From an uncultured bacterium (GTDB lineage: Bacteria; Patescibacteriota; Gracilibacteria; Absconditabacterales; Absconditicoccaceae): a stretch of DNA of 51,018 nucleotides. Both the position numbers and the translations under genes were made by a program. Under the pieces are notes generated by a model. It ran no database searches, was not told where the DNA came from, and saw only the letters and a list, made by a program, of their open reading frames with translations. Each line of letters begins with the position of its first letter. The stretch's first letter is position 1. Of this stretch, positions 49,331-51,018 are shown piece after piece. The stretch spans positions 1 through 51,018 of the forward strand of contig CAJBLF010000045.1 in NCBI GenBank assembly GCA_903953935.1, given 5' to 3'.

Positions 49331-51018
49331 TTATAATCATTGATAATCGTTTTCAGCTTCACATCTAATTGTTTTAAAGATTATCTGACTGGTAGCTCAT
49401 AAGCTCCTTGTCCATGTGGTAAGAGCACCAGGTTGCCAATTACTTACAGAATAATAGCTCTCATTCGTTATTGATAATGTTTCTAATGAATATAATGTAC
49501 CTCAAGCTAATCAAAATTCTTCACAATATAGATCTGTTAACTGACGTTTTTTCATATCAGTTGTTAAATTCCCTTTTATATATTTACAATCTAAAGTGTT
49601 ACATATTTTTGGATATGATATGGTAAGATAGGTGAGACCTGTATCTATGTCGCATGATTCGTATGTAGCTCGTCCATTGTATCATGCTACACTTTCCGAT
49701 ATCATTACTCTTTTGGGAGGACACTGGACGTTTATTACTTGATCTGTTCATCGAAATCATCTTCAACCTCAATCTGATCTTCGTATCTGTCAATTAGTTC
49801 AGGTACTATCTATGAAGAATTTTCAGTAATCAATTCATCATATTTTATATGTAGTGTTTGTGTTTATATCTCAGCTTACATCCAAAGGGTATGCTGGATT
49901 GGTTTTTCAAATTGATACTCTACCCTCAAGTTCTGCAGCAGTAGAATAATTATTTCCCATATTTATTTTTAATCATTTTGCCTGTCATGGTCCACCAGCA
50001 CTATTATGGTCTATCATCATACCATATGTATTTCATCAAAAAAAGTTGTTTAAATATAGGGTAAAAAATGCGTTTTTTGAATAAATGTTTCCTGATCCTA
50101 ATATTGGTGAACTACTATTATCTATTACAGCTATTGTTCAACTCACTTGTAGTTTTACAGAGGGATTAGATATTCCTATACCTACATTTCATCAATTATT
50201 AAATATATTTGTATTTGTAGTTGTTCGGGATGCTCAATTTCGGAAAGGAGTTGCTCATAATATTCAAGCTTGTAAAAGTCCTGTTGCTCATGTGTTTCAT
50301 GTATCTCATGTATCTCATTTTACTCAAGCTGGTCATGTATCTCATGTATCTCATTTTACTCAAGCTGGTCATGTATCTCATGTATCTCATTTTGCTCAAG
50401 CTGGTCATGCATCTCAAGTATCTCATTTTACTCAAGCTGGTCATGCATCTCAAGTATTTCATTTTGCTCAAGCTGGTCATGTATCTCAAGTATTTCATTT
50501 TGCTCAAGCTGGTCATGTATCTCAAGTATTTCATTTTGCTCAGGCTGGTCATGTATCTCAAGTATTTCATTTTGCTCAGGCTGGTCATGTATCTCAAGTA
50601 TTTCATTTTGCTCAAGCTGGTCATGTATCTCATGTATCTCATTTTGCTCATGCTGGTCATACTGGTCACTGAGTTCCTTGTAAGCCTGATATGGTTTCTC
50701 GTACGGTATTACCATTTGCATCGGTTGCTTTCAAAAATTTTCATGCCACTGGAGATCATCATAAAATCTGTAATTCTGGAGCTATTATTTTTCCAGGTGC
50801 TTTTAGATTGGTTCACTCTTGTTGTCGACTGTTTATGAAGTCATGAACTTTTTGTCATCGAGATACCGTGATTTCTCATCAGTTTGTCGGTGATGCTTCT
50901 CAATTTAATATGCTAGAGAAAGTAGCATTTATTCAAATAAATACTGATATTCCCAAAACCGTACCTATAATTAGCAAATATAGGTTCTTTGCTTTAGAGA
51001 ATAAATTTTTTGTTTTCA
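49331..51018 (-). CDS. Membrane-anchored collagen-like protein with tail-fibre-type C-terminal domain (partial, at least 562 aa)
   Basis: Open to the window edge, so the 5' end is missing. Near the edge is a hydrophobic anchor (NLYLLIIGTVLGISVFIG), then a short globular part (TVSRGQKVHDFIN; IIAPELQILGG). A collagen stalk follows (50282-50686; units GPA GAK GNT GDT). After it come TPF-W-NGAS-W-TTTNTN, then NNGGNVGIGISNPSVKLQVS and a second IGKTNPAYPLDVSGDIN, the pattern of S74/tail-fibre-like proteins, then a Cys-containing C terminus (VQCPPKRVMISES, CDIDTG, CNTLDCKYIKG) ending CEAENDYQGL. Both Trp in TPFWNGASW are CGA (50240-50242 and 50225-50227). A surface fibre or adhesin is likely. Confidence 0.85.
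50282..50686 (-). repeat. Collagen-like Gly-X-Y repeat, 45 triplets, 36-nt unit
   Basis: With UGA=Gly the minus strand encodes 45 consecutive Gly-X-Y triplets. The commonest 12-residue unit is GPAGAKGNTGDT (36 nt), with variants GVK, GDT and GDA. 43 of the 45 glycines are UGA (one every 9 nt from 50666 down to 50288); only the first two (positions 50684 and 50675) are GGN. The standard code would put a stop at every third codon. Confidence 0.92.

Noticed and set aside
50282-50686. Possible CRISPR array (36-nt period)
   Set aside because: The units are contiguous and near-identical, with no unique spacers, and the region is an open coding frame.
50085-50838. Long repetitive plus-strand reading frames and two other minus-strand frames through the repeat region
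   Set aside because: They are shadows of the 36-nt collagen repeat in other frames. The collagen frame has a membrane anchor, recognised flanking domains and continues past the repeat in both directions.
1-51018. Widespread pseudogenes or sequencing frameshifts
   Set aside because: All breaks are UGA in a constant frame at glycine positions. Reading UGA as Gly restores full-length conserved proteins.

Overview
The window is AT-rich bacterial DNA that cannot be read with the standard code. Almost every gene stays open only if UGA is translated as glycine, and all real genes end in UAA or UAG. In-frame UGA falls on glycines that cannot be dispensed with, such as the Walker A loop of an OLD-type ATPase, the tubulin signature of FtsZ, the Nudix PGGH and the prepilin G^FTLIE cleavage site. 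UGA=Gly is known for Gracilibacteria (BD1-5) and Absconditabacteria (SR1). A second layer is visible: CGA (and at least one CGG) falls on conserved tryptophan positions in several unrelated proteins, and the only tRNA gene in the window (22961-23031) has the body of a tRNA-Trp (A1:U72, G2:C71, G3:C70, G73, CUCCxAA loop) with a CCG anticodon. Together these point to Absconditabacteria, the lineage for which CGA/CGG=Trp has been predicted. All calls below use UGA=Gly; CGA/CGG are read as Trp where stated.

Layout. 1-13.1 kb looks accessory: an unknown HTH-type protein, a divergent kinase-like protein, an ADP-ribosyltransferase of the ART-PolyVal type, a nitronate monooxygenase-like enzyme, a tiny acidic protein, a membrane-anchored methyltransferase, TruD, a single-gene OLD ATPase-TOPRIM nuclease (probable phage defence), membrane/coiled-coil proteins including a membrane-anchored HTH protein, a holin-4-like membrane protein, a SufU-like scaffold and a winged-helix protein resembling AbiEi. 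13.1-22.3 kb is a run of minus-strand genes: pilB-pilC, two exported proteins, sufC, an ABC exporter, sufB, then a Nudix hydrolase. 22.5-24.4 kb (plus strand) holds a Holliday-junction-resolvase-like protein, the tRNA, endonuclease III and a PAP2 phosphatase.

24.4-37.6 kb (minus) carries a 1,124-residue protein ending in a phosphodiester-glycosidase domain, a Trm11-like methyltransferase, an orphan F1 epsilon subunit, ftsZ-ftsA, a nucleotidyltransferase, a deoxyribosyltransferase-like protein, pyrrolidone-carboxylate peptidase, a prepilin, dnaN and uppS. 37.8-44.5 kb has prs, miaB with an inserted repeat segment, a membrane-anchored EEP-family phosphoesterase, a TIM-barrel protein and trigger factor.

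44.6-51.0 kb is a surface-protein region on the minus strand: two tandem paralogous secreted proteins (Cys-rich modules plus propeller-like repeats) and a partial membrane-anchored protein whose stalk is a 45-triplet collagen Gly-X-Y repeat, with 43 of the 45 glycines encoded by UGA. Pilus assembly genes, secreted adhesin-like proteins and few biosynthetic genes fit a small host-attached or predatory bacterium; that lifestyle is inference.
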